From: Ideonella sp.
GTDB lineage: Bacteria > Pseudomonadota > Gammaproteobacteria > Burkholderiales > Burkholderiaceae_C
Direction of reading: 5' to 3'
Assembly: GCA_015075165.1 (NCBI GenBank)
Contig: JABTUY010000009.1
Location: forward strand, 1-64,000
Length of the DNA stretch: 64,000 nucleotides
Positions 18,915 through 31,976 of this stretch are shown here, in pieces. Position 1 is the stretch's first letter. Each line of letters begins with the position of its first letter. Made by a program: the position numbers and the translations under genes. The notes under the pieces are model-generated. The model worked only from the letters and a program-made list of their open reading frames with translations, made no database searches and was not told the DNA's origin.

Positions 18915-20657
18915 CTACTTCTGCACGATGAACTCGGGCGCCACCATCGCCAGGAACACCGCGGCGTTGACGCGGTTGCGCTTGGCATTGGCCACCTGCG
19001 TCGCGTTGTTCGCGGTCGGCGCGGGGATGGCGATCTTCTCGACCGCACCCTGGACCTCGGCCTTCAGGTCGGCCGGCATCGCGCCGTACAGCAGCTTCTC
19101 GGCGATGTGATCGACCAGCGCACCCGGCTGGTCGGCCAGCGCGAGTTCGGCGCTGAAGTCGGGCTGCAGGTCGCGCCGGTTGGTACCACTGGCGTTGGTG
19201 GTGGCGCCGATGCCGCTGGCGATCGCATCGCGCACCAGGTTCACATAGCCGGCCGCGCTGGTCTCGTGCACGATCTGCATCTCGGGCACCGCCAGGCCCT
19301 GCGCCGCGGCCTCGGTGCCCGGTGGCACGTAGCCCGGGCGGTAGAAGTTGAACACGCTGGGCGCGCGCAGCGGCGTCTGGCCGAGCGAGGTGCCGGGGTT
19401 GTCGGTGTTGCCGATGCGGTAGTCGCCGCTGTCGGAGCGGTAGCCGAACGCGCGCAGCAGAGCCGACAGGCGCAGCACCGGCTCGCGCACCTTGCCGCCG
19501 GTGGCCGCGGCGCTGCGCGCCTCGGGGTGCAGCAGCACGGCCTTCACCACTGCCTTCATGTCGCCGCGCACGCCGGCGCCATTGTCGGCAAACGCGTCGG
19601 CCACCGCCTTCACATAGGCCGGGCTCGGGTTGCTGGTGACCAGGCGCTGGATCAGCTGCCGGCCGATGAACGGGCCCACGTTCGGATGCCGGACCAGCGT
19701 GTCGAGCGCCGCGCGCAGGCTGGCCTGCGGGTCGGCCGTGCCCTGCGCGGGAATCGTCGTGCCGAGGAAGGTCTTGGCCTCGGTGCTGTGGAACTGCGGG
19801 TAGCCCACCATCGGCTTGAACGCGCGGTCGGGGTCCGACGCGCCGCCGGACGAGCCGCTGTAGAAGCAGCCGTTGGCCGGCGCTGCGGGGCAGGCCCAGC
19901 TGAAGCCGGTGAATACCTTGGCGAGGCCGGCGATGTCGGCCGGGCCATAGGTGTCGATCGCCTTGCCGCCTTGCGACTTGACCGTGCCGTCGGCCTCGAG
20001 CTCGACCAGGCCGATCGAGAACAGCTGCATCACCTCGCGCGCGTAGTTCTCGTCGGGCACACGGCCGGTGCGCGCATCGGCCTTCTGATTGCGCAGGTGC
20101 GACAGGTACACGCCCATCATCGGGTGCAACGACACCGCCTCGATCAGATCGCGGTAGTTGCCCAAGCCCTTGTCGCCGAGCAGGTCGAGCCACGCGGCCA
20201 CCGCGCGCGGGTTGTCGCCGACCGTGCTGTCGGCCATCGAGATCACGATGATCTGCGACAGCGCATACGCCACGCGATGCCGCAACTGGTCGTTGCCCGA
20301 TATCGCCTGCTTCCAGAACGAATACAGCACCTCGTTCTGTCCGGCTTCGGCGTTCGGATCGACCGCCTTCAGCGCGGCATCGGCGGCCTCCCAGCGGGCG
20401 CGGTGCGAAACCGGCGGTAGCGCCAGCTGCTCGTCGACCCAGCCGCGGTAACCGAGCACCATCACGCGGTCGACCGCGGCGTCGGTCGGCCCGAACGTGG
20501 CCTTGGCGAGGAACGCCGCCGCCTCGGCGCGCGAGGCCGGCAGCTCGCTCGCGGGCGGCGCGCTCGATTCGTCGTTCTTGCTGCCGCCGCAGGCGGCCAG
20601 CAACGCCACGGCGCAAGCCACCGTCAGGCGCCGCCACGCCGGCATCGATCGGGTCAT
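18915..20657 (-). CDS. DUF1800 family lipoprotein
   Basis: The product has 580 residues with a lipoprotein signal (lipobox LLAAC) followed by GGSKNDESS. The DUF1800 region has the family markers FLAKATFGPT, ENYAREVMQLFSIGL, VFTGFSW and NFYRPGYVPPG. ATG 20657 is preceded by GGGAGGATC; a further ATG upstream has no such site. It forms an operon with the DUF1501 gene. The pair is widespread and its function is unknown. Confidence 0.9.
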   Translation of the reverse strand: MTRSMPAWRRLTVACAVALLAACGGSKNDESSAPPASELPASRAEAAAFLAKATFGPTDAAVDRVMVLGYRGWVDEQLALPPVSHRARWEAADAALKAVDPNAEAGQNEVLYSFWKQAISGNDQLRHRVAYALSQIIVISMADSTVGDNPRAVAAWLDLLGDKGLGNYRDLIEAVSLHPMMGVYLSHLRNQKADARTGRVPDENYAREVMQLFSIGLVELEADGTVKSQGGKAIDTYGPADIAGLAKVFTGFSWACPAAPANGCFYSGSSGGASDPDRAFKPMVGYPQFHSTEAKTFLGTTIPAQGTADPQASLRAALDTLVRHPNVGPFIGRQLIQRLVTSNPSPAYVKAVADAFADNGAGVRGDMKAVVKAVLLHPEARSAAATGGKVREPVLRLSALLRAFGYRSDSGDYRIGNTDNPGTSLGQTPLRAPSVFNFYRPGYVPPGTEAAAQGLAVPEMQIVHETSAAGYVNLVRDAIASGIGATTNASGTNRRDLQPDFSAELALADQPGALVDHIAEKLLYGAMPADLKAEVQGAVEKIAIPAPTANNATQVANAKRNRVNAAVFLAMVAPEFIVQK

Positions 20658-20816
20658 CGTCGATCCTCCCTGCTCGCGGGCGCGTCGCGCACCGCCATGC
20701 AACGATTCTGCGAAGCGCCGCGTCGAGGGTTGTTCCAAGTTGTAGGCCGCAGCAGCCGGCGGCCTCGGGTGGGGCGGGCCGGCCTTACATCGGCACGCAA
20801 CTGCTACGCGTGAGCA

Positions 20817-23555
<2,739 letters not shown>

Positions 23556-23642
23556 CGCGGCTCCGGACGTTCGAACGCACGGGTTCGAAGGCTTCGTGAC
23601 CGGCCGTTCGGGACGCCCGGGTGCCCACCCGTGCGCCGCGAA

Positions 23643-23735
23643 GGCCGGGTGAGCGCCGTTGCGGGTGCAGCGCGCATACACGCGCTGCGCGGCTCGAGCC
23701 TGGCCGCAGTGGCTGCGGTTGCAACGCTCCTCGAA
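23643..23735 (-). promoter_or_regulatory. SAH (S-adenosylhomocysteine) riboswitch
   Basis: On the minus strand the leader contains GAGGAGCGTTGC (23732-23721), CCAGGCTCG, then GCAACGGCGCTCACC near 23662-23648. The first and last pair to form P1, and the middle block can form the family pseudoknot. These are the conserved parts of the SAH riboswitch, which switches on metH or ahcY when SAH rises. It ends 88 bases before the metH start. TAGAAT at 23751-23746 is a possible -10 box. Confidence 0.9.
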
Positions 23736-23842
23736 CCGAGCCGCGATTCTACGAATTTGCGCGACACTTGCGGCCCCGCACCGCCAGCAGGGTTGCTCGC
23801 AGCCCCCGGCCGCGGGGTTGCCCGCCACCCAAGCCGCCGGCC

Positions 23843-24463
23843 ATGACACTTCACTCCACCCTCACCGCACACCGGGCCGGCCCGCGCGCGCGATCGATCG
23901 GCAGCCTGATCGACCTCGCACGGAGCCCGTTGCTGGCGATGCTGGTTGCACTCGCGTTGCTGGGGGGCTGCGCCACGCCGACGACAGCGCCCTCCGAAGG
24001 CGGGCAGCCGCCGCTGCGGCCCGGCCAGCCGGCGCCGAACGCGCTGGCCGCCGAGGTGCAGTGGATGCAGCAGCTGTTCGACGGCACGCCGGTCACAGTG
24101 GCCAGCGACGCCGACGGCGCGATGCGCGTCGACGTGCCGTTGGCCTACGCGTTCGACGCTCGCTCGCCGGCGCCGAAGCCGCCGTTGCGGGCGGTGATGG
24201 ACAAGGTGGCGATCTCGCTGGCACGCCAGGCCAGCGCGAAGGTGCAGGTGGCCGCGCCGGGGCCGTCGACGCGCAGCGCCGCGATGCGCAGCTACCTGCT
24301 CGGCCGCGGCGTGATCGGGCTGCGCGTGTCGGTGGCGCAGCCGCTGGCCGATGCGGTCACGCTGCGCGTGGTGCCGGGGCCGACGGCGATCAACCAGCTC
24401 GACGATCGCACGCTGCCGCCGCCGACCAACGCCTTCCCGGCCAAGCGCAAGCCGCCGGCGTGA
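23843..24463 (+). CDS. Hypothetical lipoprotein lying between the two metH genes
   Basis: The 206-residue product has a hydrophobic segment ending in lipobox LLGGC (Cys about residue 41), then a Pro/Gly-rich linker and a soluble domain of about 130 residues. The region [20 protein letters not shown] with a following RSYLLGRGV loosely resembles the OmpA C-terminal peptidoglycan-binding fold, but key residues are not clear. It is read on the opposite strand to both metH genes. ATG 23843 is assumed; a shorter start at 23939 would leave a more usual signal-peptide length. Confidence 0.65.
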   Translation: MTLHSTLTAHRAGPRARSIGSLIDLARSPLLAMLVALALLGGCATPTTAPSEGGQPPLRPGQPAPNALAAEVQWMQQLFDGTPVTVASDADGAMRVDVPLAYAFDARSPAPKPPLRAVMDKVAISLARQASAKVQVAAPGPSTRSAAMRSYLLGRGVIGLRVSVAQPLADAVTLRVVPGPTAINQLDDRTLPPPTNAFPAKRKPPA

Positions 24464-24478
24464 CAGCCGGCGGGGGCG

Positions 24479-25540
24479 TCAGGCGGCGGCCAGCAGCGGC
24501 GTGAACAGCGGATCGCGCCGATCGCGCGGGCGGTACGCCGCGACGCGGCGCGCGATCTCGCGGATGTGCGCCGGCGTGGTGCCGCAGCAGCCGCCGGCGA
24601 TGTTCAGGAAACCCGCGCGCGCGAACTCTTCCAGCAGCGCGCCGGTGACCTCCGGCGTCTCGTCGAAGCCGGTGTCGCTCATCGGGTTCGGCAGCCCGGC
24701 GTTCGGGTAGCAGCTGATCCAGGTGTCGGCCGCCACCTTCGACAGCTCTTCGATGTAGGGCCGCATCAGCGCGGCGCCGAGCGCGCAGTTCAGGCCCACC
24801 GCCAGCGGACGCGCGTGGCGCACCGAATGCCAGAACGCCGGCACGGTCTGCCCCGACAGGATGCGGCCCGACGCGTCGGTGACCGTGCCAGAGACGATCA
24901 CCGGCACGCGCTCGCCGGTGCGCTCCATCAGTTCGTCGAGCGCGAAGATCGCCGCCTTCGCGTTCAGCGTGTCGAAGATCGTCTCGACCAGGAACAGGTC
25001 GACGCCGCCTTCGAGCAGGCCCGCGGCCTGTTCGAGGTAGGCCTCGCGCAGTTGGTCGAAATCGGTGTTGCGCGCGCCGGGGTCGTTGACGTCGGGGCTG
25101 ATGCTGGCGGTGCGCGGCGTCGGCCCGAGTGCACCGGCCACGAAGCGCGGCCGCTCGGGCGTGCTGGCGGCAGCGGCGGCCTCGCGCGCGAGGCGCGCCG
25201 CCGCCACATTGATCTCGCGCGCGACCTCGGCCAGGCCGTAGTCGGCCTGCGCGATGCGGGTGGCACCGAAGGTGTTGGTCTCGACGATGTCGGCGCCGGC
25301 GGCGAAGTACTCGGCGTGGATCTCGCGCACCACGTCGGGCCGCGTCAGGCACAGCACGTCGCCGTTGCCGCGCAGGTCGATGCGATGGTCGGCGAAGCGC
25401 GCACCACGGTAGTCGCGCTCGCTCAGCTTGCGCGATTGCAGCATCGTGCCCATCGCACCGTCGATGATCACGATGCGTTGCTGCAGGATGGCAGGCAACT
25501 GCGCGCCGCGGGTGAAAGGGGTGCCGCTCATGGTGGCCAT
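24479..25540 (-). CDS. metH: Methionine synthase, homocysteine-binding part
   Basis: This 353-residue homocysteine S-methyltransferase barrel is the N-terminal module of Met[11 protein letters not shown] at the start, GLNCALGA and [11 protein letters not shown] provide the three zinc-binding cysteines. It transfers the methyl group from methylcobalamin (on the 912-residue partner) to homocysteine. ATG 25540 or ATG 25531 is possible, and neither has a strong ribosome site. No riboswitch precedes it, unlike the other half. Confidence 0.94.
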   Translation of the reverse strand: MATMSGTPFTRGAQLPAILQQRIVIIDGAMGTMLQSRKLSERDYRGARFADHRIDLRGNGDVLCLTRPDVVREIHAEYFAAGADIVETNTFGATRIAQADYGLAEVAREINVAAARLAREAAAAASTPERPRFVAGALGPTPRTASISPDVNDPGARNTDFDQLREAYLEQAAGLLEGGVDLFLVETIFDTLNAKAAIFALDELMERTGERVPVIVSGTVTDASGRILSGQTVPAFWHSVRHARPLAVGLNCALGAALMRPYIEELSKVAADTWISCYPNAGLPNPMSDTGFDETPEVTGALLEEFARAGFLNIAGGCCGTTPAHIREIARRVAAYRPRDRRDPLFTPLLAAA

Positions 25541-25598
25541 TGTAGGAAGGGAAGCGCCGGCGCCGCGGCCGTACCTGCGTTCGAATGGCCGCGCGTGG

Positions 25599-27758
25599 CT
25601 ATTGCAGCGCGCTCGGGATGTCGCTCGGGACGGCCGGGATGTCGCTCTGGAACAACGAGTGGCTGAACTGGATGTCGGTGTCGACGTCGTCTTCCTTCAT
25701 CGCCCACACCGTCAGCGCGCGCGCCGGCATCGGCCGCGCGAACAGGTAGCCCTGCAGCTCGTCGCAGCGCAGGCCGAGCAGTACGTCGCGCTGGCGTTCG
25801 GTTTCGACGCCCTCGGCCACCACCTTCAGGCCGAGCGCGTGCGCCAGCTTGATCACCGCGTCGACCACCGCCAGCGCATCGGTGCTGTGCTCGATGTCGG
25901 CCACGAAGCCGCGGTCGATCTTCAGCTGTCGCGCCGGCAGCTTGCGCAGGTAGGCCAGACTCGAGTAGCCGGTGCCGAAGTCGTCGATCGACAGCGACGC
26001 GCCCACCCGCGCCAGATGGCCGAACGAGCGCATCGTCGCCTGCGTGTCCTCCATCGCCACCGATTCGGTGATCTCGAAGGTCAGCAGCGCCGGGTCGACG
26101 CGGTGCGCATCGAGCGCGCGCCGGATGCGCGGCACCAGGTCGTCCTGGCGCAGCTGGTGCATCGACAGGTTCAGCGCCACGCGCATGCGCAGGCCCACGT
26201 CGAGCCACTGGCGGATCTGGCGACACGCCTCCTCGATCACCCAGTTGCCGATGTGGCCGATCAGGCCGAAGCGCTCGGCCACCGGAATGAACAGCTCGGG
26301 GCTGATCAGGCCGCGCGTCGGGTGGTCCCAGCGGATCAGTGCCTCGACACCGGTGACCTGACCCGTTGCGCCGTGGATCTTGGGCTGGTAGTACAGCTTC
26401 AGCTGGCCGCGCTCGAGCGCCAGGCGCAGCTCGTTTTGCATCTCGACCTGCTCGCGCACGTCGAGGTCCATGCGCGGCTCGAAGAAGGCGTAGGTCGAGC
26501 CGCCGGTGCGCTTGGCGGCGTACATCGCCGCGTCGGCGTTGGCGATCAGCTTGGCGGTCGAACCATGCTCGGGAAACATCGCGATGCCGATCGAGCACGA
26601 CAGCTTCACCTCGCCGCGGTTGGGCAGCTTGTACGGTTGTGCGAGCACCTGCAGCAGTTGCTGCGCCACCGCGGCCGCGCCGTCGTGACCGCCCGGTTGC
26701 GGCACCAGCAGCAGGAACTCGTCGCCGCCGATGCGTGCGGCCGTGCCGGCCTGACCCACCAGTTCGAGCAGCCGTGCGCCGACCTCGCGCAGCACGACAT
26801 CGCCGGCGGCGTGCCCGAACGAATCGTTGATCGGCTTGAAGCCGTCGAGGTCGATGAACAACACCGCCATCGCGCTCGGCGTACGGCCTACGCGCTGCAG
26901 CGTCTGGCTCAGCCGATCTTCGAACAGCAGCCGGTTCGGCAGGTTGGTCAGCGGATCGCAGAAGGCCTGGCGGCGCAACTGGATGTTGGCCTCGTCGAGC
27001 GAGGTGGCCAGCGAGCGGTTGTGCGCCCGGTTGTGCCAGTCGAACAGCGCGCCGAGCACGGCGATCGCCACCGCCAGCGCGCCGACCGAGGCAGCCACCG
27101 TCAAACCGAGCGCATCGACCGCTTCGATCGACGGCATGTCGGCCGTCATCGGACGGAACCGTGTGCCCTGCAGCGCCAGCGCGTGTGCGCACGACAGGCC
27201 GATGCCCAGCGCAGCGACGCCCGGTGTCACCGCTGGCGCGCCGTCGGCGTTGGTCCAATAGCGCCCGCCCGCGTAGGCCCACCAGATCGTGAATGAGGTG
27301 CTGGCACCGAGCAGCGCCACGGCCGCCAGCGCCCAGCCGACGTTCCACGCGGCGAGCTCGCTGCCGACCGGCAGCACGCGCACGGTGACGCCGATCGCCA
27401 CCGCGAAGATCAGACTCAGGATCCACGGCAGCACCCGCTGACGCACGCGCTGCGAGCGCAACGCGCGTGCCGCCAGCAAGCTGGCGGCCGCCGCAGCAAA
27501 GTTGGCGCACCAAGCCAGCGCCATCGAATGGAACGTGAACTGCTGCGGACCGCCGAGCCGCCAGCCGACCAGACCGAGCGCTTGCGTGGACCACAACCCG
27601 GTGCCGACCGCCACCGCCCCCGCGAGCACCCAGCCCCAGCCGACCAGGCCATCGCGCGAGCGCGAGGTGTTCAACGCATGCGTCAGGACACCGGCGGTCA
27701 GCAGCGACACCAGTGTGGCCAGCAGCAACAGCAGAGGGCGGGATTCGACGTCGATCAC
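25599..27758 (-). CDS. GGDEF-EAL protein with degenerate MHYT membrane sensor
   Basis: The 719-residue protein has about seven helices (1-240), GGDEF (about 265-425) and EAL (about 440-690). The cyclase signature GGDEF (344-348) and [13 protein letters not shown] are intact, with no RxxD inhibitory site before it. EAL at 472-474, [13 protein letters not shown] and AEGVET support phosphodiesterase activity. The membrane part has the spacing of an MHYT domain, but the Met/His/Tyr motifs read WSTQALG and AHALALQG, so copper/O2/NO binding as proposed for MHYT is doubtful. It likely tunes c-di-GMP at the inner membrane. Confidence 0.92.
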   Translation of the reverse strand: MIDVESRPLLLLLATLVSLLTAGVLTHALNTSRSRDGLVGWGWVLAGAVAVGTGLWSTQALGLVGWRLGGPQQFTFHSMALAWCANFAAAAASLLAARALRSQRVRQRVLPWILSLIFAVAIGVTVRVLPVGSELAAWNVGWALAAVALLGASTSFTIWWAYAGGRYWTNADGAPAVTPGVAALGIGLSCAHALALQGTRFRPMTADMPSIEAVDALGLTVAASVGALAVAIAVLGALFDWHNRAHNRSLATSLDEANIQLRRQAFCDPLTNLPNRLLFEDRLSQTLQRVGRTPSAMAVLFIDLDGFKPINDSFGHAAGDVVLREVGARLLELVGQAGTAARIGGDEFLLLVPQPGGHDGAAAVAQQLLQVLAQPYKLPNRGEVKLSCSIGIAMFPEHGSTAKLIANADAAMYAAKRTGGSTYAFFEPRMDLDVREQVEMQNELRLALERGQLKLYYQPKIHGATGQVTGVEALIRWDHPTRGLISPELFIPVAERFGLIGHIGNWVIEEACRQIRQWLDVGLRMRVALNLSMHQLRQDDLVPRIRRALDAHRVDPALLTFEITESVAMEDTQATMRSFGHLARVGASLSIDDFGTGYSSLAYLRKLPARQLKIDRGFVADIEHSTDALAVVDAVIKLAHALGLKVVAEGVETERQRDVLLGLRCDELQGYLFARPMPARALTVWAMKEDDVDTDIQFSHSLFQSDIPAVPSDIPSALQ

Positions 27759-28016
27759 GGCACGCGACCGTCACACCGATCGGTGGACTCCTGCGGTCGC
27801 TTCGATTGTGTCGACGCCCCTGCGGCCGCGCCGGTTGTAACGGTGACATTCGCCACGCCGCACGCGCAGCGGGCGTCCCTGTTTCGAGGGGGCGCCGGGC
27901 TCACGCCCATCCGCGCGGGACGCGACCGGTCCTTGGTTGCGGCCCGGCGCTACGCGCCTTCACATCGCTTGCGCGGTGTGAGCCTGCACCGCAGCGCCGG
28001 GCGCTGTCGCCAGCCA

Positions 28017-28042
28017 CAAGGCAGTCCGCAGGGGCTGCCTTG
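28017..28042 (-). terminator. Hairpin after the DUF3567 gene
   Basis: CAAGGCAG (28017-28024) and CTGCCTTG (28035-28042) form a perfect 8-bp stem 10 bases past the DUF3567 stop. There is no T run, so it may be Rho-assisted. The rest of 27759-28051 is G+C-rich and shows no gene. Confidence 0.5.
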
Positions 28043-28051
28043 TGCGCGGGC

Positions 28052-28321
28052 TCAGTGCAGTACGACGGGCTGCTGGGCCAGCAGCGTGTAGCCGGAGATG
28101 AAGTCGTCGACTTCTTCCTCGCTCGGGCCGCGCTCGACCAGCTCATTCACGCCGCGCTTGAAGCCCTCGGCTGCCGCGCCATCGAGGAAGATGCCGCGGC
28201 GCGCGAACTTGTCGACGATCTCGTAGCCGCCACGGCGCTCACCGCCGGCGGCGCCGGAGGTGTCGGCCGCGAGGTCGAACTCCACGACGACGTAGTGGTC
28301 GGAGTTGTAGAGCATTTGCAT
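28052..28321 (-). CDS. DUF3567 family small protein
   Basis: This 89-residue acidic cytoplasmic protein starts MQMLYNSDHYVVVEF, the signature of DUF3567, a family found in betaproteobacteria. The C-terminal part (GYEIVDKFARRGIFLDG, EEVDDFISGY) is also typical. No function is known to me. It is monocistronic, diverging from the TraB/GumN gene, with a hairpin after its stop. Confidence 0.85.
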   Translation of the reverse strand: MQMLYNSDHYVVVEFDLAADTSGAAGGERRGGYEIVDKFARRGIFLDGAAAEGFKRGVNELVERGPSEEEVDDFISGYTLLAQQPVVLH

Positions 28322-28472
28322 GGCAGATCCTGTCGCCATTCCTGTCGCGTCAGTTGGCGCCGCTGCGGCCGGATTCAAGGCCCGCGGTCGGGCTTCGGCG
28401 TCGGTTTTCGCGACCGGCGGACGCGACCCTCGCAGCGGACAATGCGGCCGATGCAGACGCACGCCCCGCCCG

Positions 28473-29549
28473 ATGAGCCCGACCCAGCCCGAAACCGCAG
28501 CGACAGCCGGCGACCCACTGCCTGGGCGCGTGCCGATCGCGTCGCGCTGGCGCGCGGTGTGGCTGGTCGCTGCACTGGCGGCCAGCGCGGCGGTGCACGC
28601 CGCCAGTTCCCCGCCTGCCGCATCCGCTGCACCCGCCGCACCTTCGACGGCGGCCAGCGCGAGCGCGCCGACAGTCGAGGGTTGCCCGCCGGTCGTACCG
28701 GTGCCGAGCGCGGCGGAGCTCGCCCGCGCGCGGCGCGAGGCGAGCGACCACGGCGTGCTCTGGCGCATCACCAAGCAGGGTCACAGCTCGTACCTGTTCG
28801 GCACGTTGCATGTCGGCAAGCTCGCGTGGGCGTTTGCCGGACCCCGGCTGAGCCAGGCGCTGAAGGCCACCGACACGTTGGCGCTCGAACTAGACGTGAC
28901 CGACCCGGCGCTGTTCGCTGCACCGCCAGCCGCGGCCGTGGCGCCGCTCGAACTGCCGCGGCCGCTGCGCGAGCGGCTCGCACGCCAGACCGAGCGAGCG
29001 TGCGTGCCCAGCCAGGCGCTGCAGCACCTGAACCCGCTGATGCAGGCGGTGACGCTGACCGTGCTGTCGGCGCGCCACGAGGGGCTGGACGCGCGCTTCG
29101 CGCAGGAGATCGTGCTGGCCGACGCGGCCCGCGCGCAGGGCCGACCGATCGTCGCGCTCGAAGACGTTCAGTCGCAGATGGCAGTACTGCTGCCGAGCGA
29201 CGCCGGCGAGGCGCGCCGCCTGCTCGAGCAATCGCTGCAGCAGCTCGAACGCGGCCGTGCCCGTGTGCTGTTGCGCAGGCTGGCCGATGCCTGGGATGCG
29301 AGCCGCCTCGACGAGCTCGAATCGTATGCGGCGTGGTGCGAATGCGCCGCCAGCGCCGAGGATCGCCGCTTCCTGCAACGCCTGAACGACGACCGCAACG
29401 CACCGATGGCCGAGCGGGTCGATCGACTGCACGCGCAGGGCAAGCGCGTGCTGGTCGCAGTGGGCGCGCTGCACATGACCGGCGAGCACGGCCTGCCGCG
29501 GCTGATGGCCGCGCGCGGCTATCGCGTCGAGCGCCTGCTGCCACCGTGA
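28473..29549 (+). CDS. TraB/GumN-family exported protein
   Basis: The 358-residue protein has an N-terminal membrane/signal segment (about 28-45), an Ala/Ser/Pro-rich linker and a TraB/GumN domain. Markers are LWRITKQGHSSYLFGTLHVG near the start and VAVGALHMTGEHGLPRLMAARGY at the end. The GTLHVG and GALHM histidines match the conserved metal-like sites of the Tiki/TraB superfamily, which includes metalloproteases. Substrate unknown. ATG 28473 is chosen so that the signal segment is near the N-terminus. Confidence 0.87.
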   Translation: MSPTQPETAATAGDPLPGRVPIASRWRAVWLVAALAASAAVHAASSPPAASAAPAAPSTAASASAPTVEGCPPVVPVPSAAELARARREASDHGVLWRITKQGHSSYLFGTLHVGKLAWAFAGPRLSQALKATDTLALELDVTDPALFAAPPAAAVAPLELPRPLRERLARQTERACVPSQALQHLNPLMQAVTLTVLSARHEGLDARFAQEIVLADAARAQGRPIVALEDVQSQMAVLLPSDAGEARRLLEQSLQQLERGRARVLLRRLADAWDASRLDELESYAAWCECAASAEDRRFLQRLNDDRNAPMAERVDRLHAQGKRVLVAVGALHMTGEHGLPRLMAARGYRVERLLPP

Positions 29550-29702
29550 TGGCGCACGCCGCTCCGCACGGTCGCGGCTTCGATGCGCGCTGCCTGTGAC
29601 GACAGCCCGGCGCGCCGCTACGATGGCCGGCGCGTGAACCGGGCAACCGGCCGCACGAGCCGGCCCGAGCCGCCACGACCGAGTTCAACGACAGGAGCAT
29701 CC

Positions 29703-30371
29703 ATGGCCAACCCGTCCCCCGCCGCGCTGACCAAACTGGTGCCTGGCTTCGACTTCCTGCAAGGCCTGGTCAAGAACGCCGGTGCGGCGATTCCGGGTCT
29801 CGGCCAGTGGATCGCGCCGACGCTCGATCCGGCCGAAATCGACAAGCGCATCGAGGAGCTGCGCACCGTGCAGTTCTGGCTCGAGCAGAACGCCCGCATG
29901 CTCGCCGCGACGATCCAGGCGCTCGAAGTGCAGCGCATGACGCTGTCGACGTTGAAGACGATGAACGTCAGCGTCGGCGACATCGGCCAGGCGATGAAGC
30001 TCACGGCGCCGGCGGCCGGCGCCGGCAAGGTTGCGGCCCCGACGACCGCAGCGAAGGCAACGAAGGCCGGCGCGAACCGCGACCGGACCGGCGGCGCAGC
30101 CACGCCGGCCGGCGTGGTCGACCCGATGCAATGGTGGGGCGCGTTGACGCAGCAGTTCACGCAGCTGGCGGTGCAGGCGATGAAAGACGGCACCGCCGAT
30201 GCGGCGAAGAACATCGCCGGTGCGGTGGCGCGGCAATCGCTCGACGCCGCGACGCAGACGCTGAAGAAGGCCGCAGCCGTGCCTGCCGCGGTGGCGCGCG
30301 GCGCGGTGAAAGCCGCCACCGCGACCCCACCGCCGCGCACACCCCCCCGGCGTCCGCGCGGCCGCGCCTGA
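29703..30371 (+). CDS. phaM: PhaM-like polyhydroxyalkanoate granule protein
   Basis: The 222-residue protein matches the PhaM family: VPGFDFLQGLVKNAG, then WIAPTLDPAEIDKRIEELRTVQFWLEQN and ATIQALEVQRMTL. In Ralstonia/Cupriavidus PhaM activates PHA synthase and ties granules to the nucleoid through a basic Ala/Lys/Pro tail; here the tail is PPPRTPPRRPRGRA. The middle is Ala/Thr-rich. AGGAG precedes ATG 29703. It implies that the organism stores PHB, although no phaC lies in the window. Confidence 0.85.
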   Translation: MANPSPAALTKLVPGFDFLQGLVKNAGAAIPGLGQWIAPTLDPAEIDKRIEELRTVQFWLEQNARMLAATIQALEVQRMTLSTLKTMNVSVGDIGQAMKLTAPAAGAGKVAAPTTAAKATKAGANRDRTGGAATPAGVVDPMQWWGALTQQFTQLAVQAMKDGTADAAKNIAGAVARQSLDAATQTLKKAAAVPAAVARGAVKAATATPPPRTPPRRPRGRA

Positions 30372-30461
30372 CGCGCCTGACGCGCCCGATGCGTCCGACG
30401 CGGCTCGAGCGGCAACCGTAGGCACGGCAGCCGCAGGCGCGACAGCCGGTACAGTGGCGGC

Positions 30462-31976
30462 ATGCAAGCCAGCGCCGCGGCCGACCCCAGATCGAATCCC
30501 GACGCCACCGCCACACGGCTGCGCCGCCGGGCCGAGGTGGTGGCCGCGCTCGGCACCTTGCTGCCGCCGCATGCGCTGCTGTGGCGGCGCGAGGAGACGG
30601 TGCCGTACGAGTGCGACGGCCTCACCGCATACCGGCAGCAGCCGTTGGTGGTGGCGCTGCCCGAAAGCGAAGCGCAGGTGGCCGCCGTGCTGCAGGCTTG
30701 CCATGCGCTGCAAGTACCGGTGGTGGCGCGCGGCGCCGGCACCGGCCTGTCGGGCGGCGCACTGCCGCACGAGCTCGGCGTGACGCTGTCGCTGGCCAAG
30801 TTCAACCGCATCGTGCAGCTCGACCCGCTGGCGCGCACCGCGGTCGTGCAGTGCGGCGTGCGCAACGCGGCGATCAGCGAGGCGGCGGCCGCGCACGGGC
30901 TGTACTACGCGCCCGATCCGTCGAGCCAGATCGCGTGCACGATCGGCGGCAACGTGGCCGAGAACTCCGGTGGCGTGCATTGCCTGAAGTACGGCCTGAC
31001 GCTGCACAACATTCTGAAGGTGCGCGGCTTCACCGCGGCCGGCGAACCGGTCGAGTTCGGCGCCGACGCGCTCGACGCCGGCGGGCTCGACCTGCTGGCG
31101 GTGGTGGTGGGCAGCGAGGGCATGCTCGCCGTCACCATCGAGGTCACGGTGAAGCTGCTGCCGCGGCCGCGGCTGGCGCGCTGCGTGCTGGCCAGCTTCG
31201 ACGACGTGGCCAAGGCCGGTGACGCGGTGGCCGCGATCATCGCCGCCGGCATCATCCCCGCCGGCCTCGAGATGATGGACAAGCCGATGACCGCGGCGGT
31301 CGAGGACTTCGTGCACGCCGGCTACGACCTCGACGCCGCGGCGATCCTGCTGGCCGAGAGCGATGGCACGCCGGAGGAAGTCGACGAAGAAATCGCGCAC
31401 CTGCAAGCCGTGCTGGCGCGCTGCGGCGCGACGCGGCTCGAGGTCAGCCGCGACGAGGCGCAGCGGCTCACGTTCTGGAGCGGGCGCAAGAACGCGTTCC
31501 CGGCGTCGGGCCGCATCAGCCCCGACTACATGTGCATGGATTCGACCATTCCGCGCAAGCGGCTGGCCGACATGCTGCGCGCGATCGCGCAGATGGAGAC
31601 GAAGCACCGGCTGCGCTGCGTCAACGTGTTCCACGCCGGCGACGGCAACCTGCACCCGCTGATCCTGTTCGACGCCAACGATGTCGACCAGCTGCGGCGC
31701 GCCGAAGCGTTCGGCGCCGAGATTCTCGAGCTCAGCGTGGCGTTCGGCGGCACGATCACCGGCGAGCACGGCGTCGGCGTGGAGAAGCTGGCGTCGATGT
31801 GCGTGCAGTTCAGCGCCGAGGAGCGCGCGCTGATGGCCGGCGTGAAGGCGGCGTTCGACCCCGACGGGCTGCTGAACCCGGGCAAGGTGCTGCCCACGCT
31901 GCACCGCTGCGCCGAGTACGGCCGCATGCACGTGAAGAAGGGGCTGTTGCCGTTCCCCGAGCTGGAGCGCTTTTGA
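30462..31976 (+). CDS. glcD: Glycolate oxidase subunit GlcD
   Basis: This is a 504-residue FAD-binding oxidase. The PCMH/VAO FAD domain carries VARGAGTGLSGGALP and PSSQIACTIGGNVAENSGG, and the C-terminal FAD-oxidase domain has HAGDGNLHP and TGEHGVGVEK. With GlcE and GlcF it oxidises glycolate to glyoxylate and passes electrons to quinone at the inner membrane. Its stop overlaps the TTG start of glcE (TTGA). No glcC regulator is adjacent. Confidence 0.95.
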   Translation: MQASAAADPRSNPDATATRLRRRAEVVAALGTLLPPHALLWRREETVPYECDGLTAYRQQPLVVALPESEAQVAAVLQACHALQVPVVARGAGTGLSGGALPHELGVTLSLAKFNRIVQLDPLARTAVVQCGVRNAAISEAAAAHGLYYAPDPSSQIACTIGGNVAENSGGVHCLKYGLTLHNILKVRGFTAAGEPVEFGADALDAGGLDLLAVVVGSEGMLAVTIEVTVKLLPRPRLARCVLASFDDVAKAGDAVAAIIAAGIIPAGLEMMDKPMTAAVEDFVHAGYDLDAAAILLAESDGTPEEVDEEIAHLQAVLARCGATRLEVSRDEAQRLTFWSGRKNAFPASGRISPDYMCMDSTIPRKRLADMLRAIAQMETKHRLRCVNVFHAGDGNLHPLILFDANDVDQLRRAEAFGAEILELSVAFGGTITGEHGVGVEKLASMCVQFSAEERALMAGVKAAFDPDGLLNPGKVLPTLHRCAEYGRMHVKKGLLPFPELERF

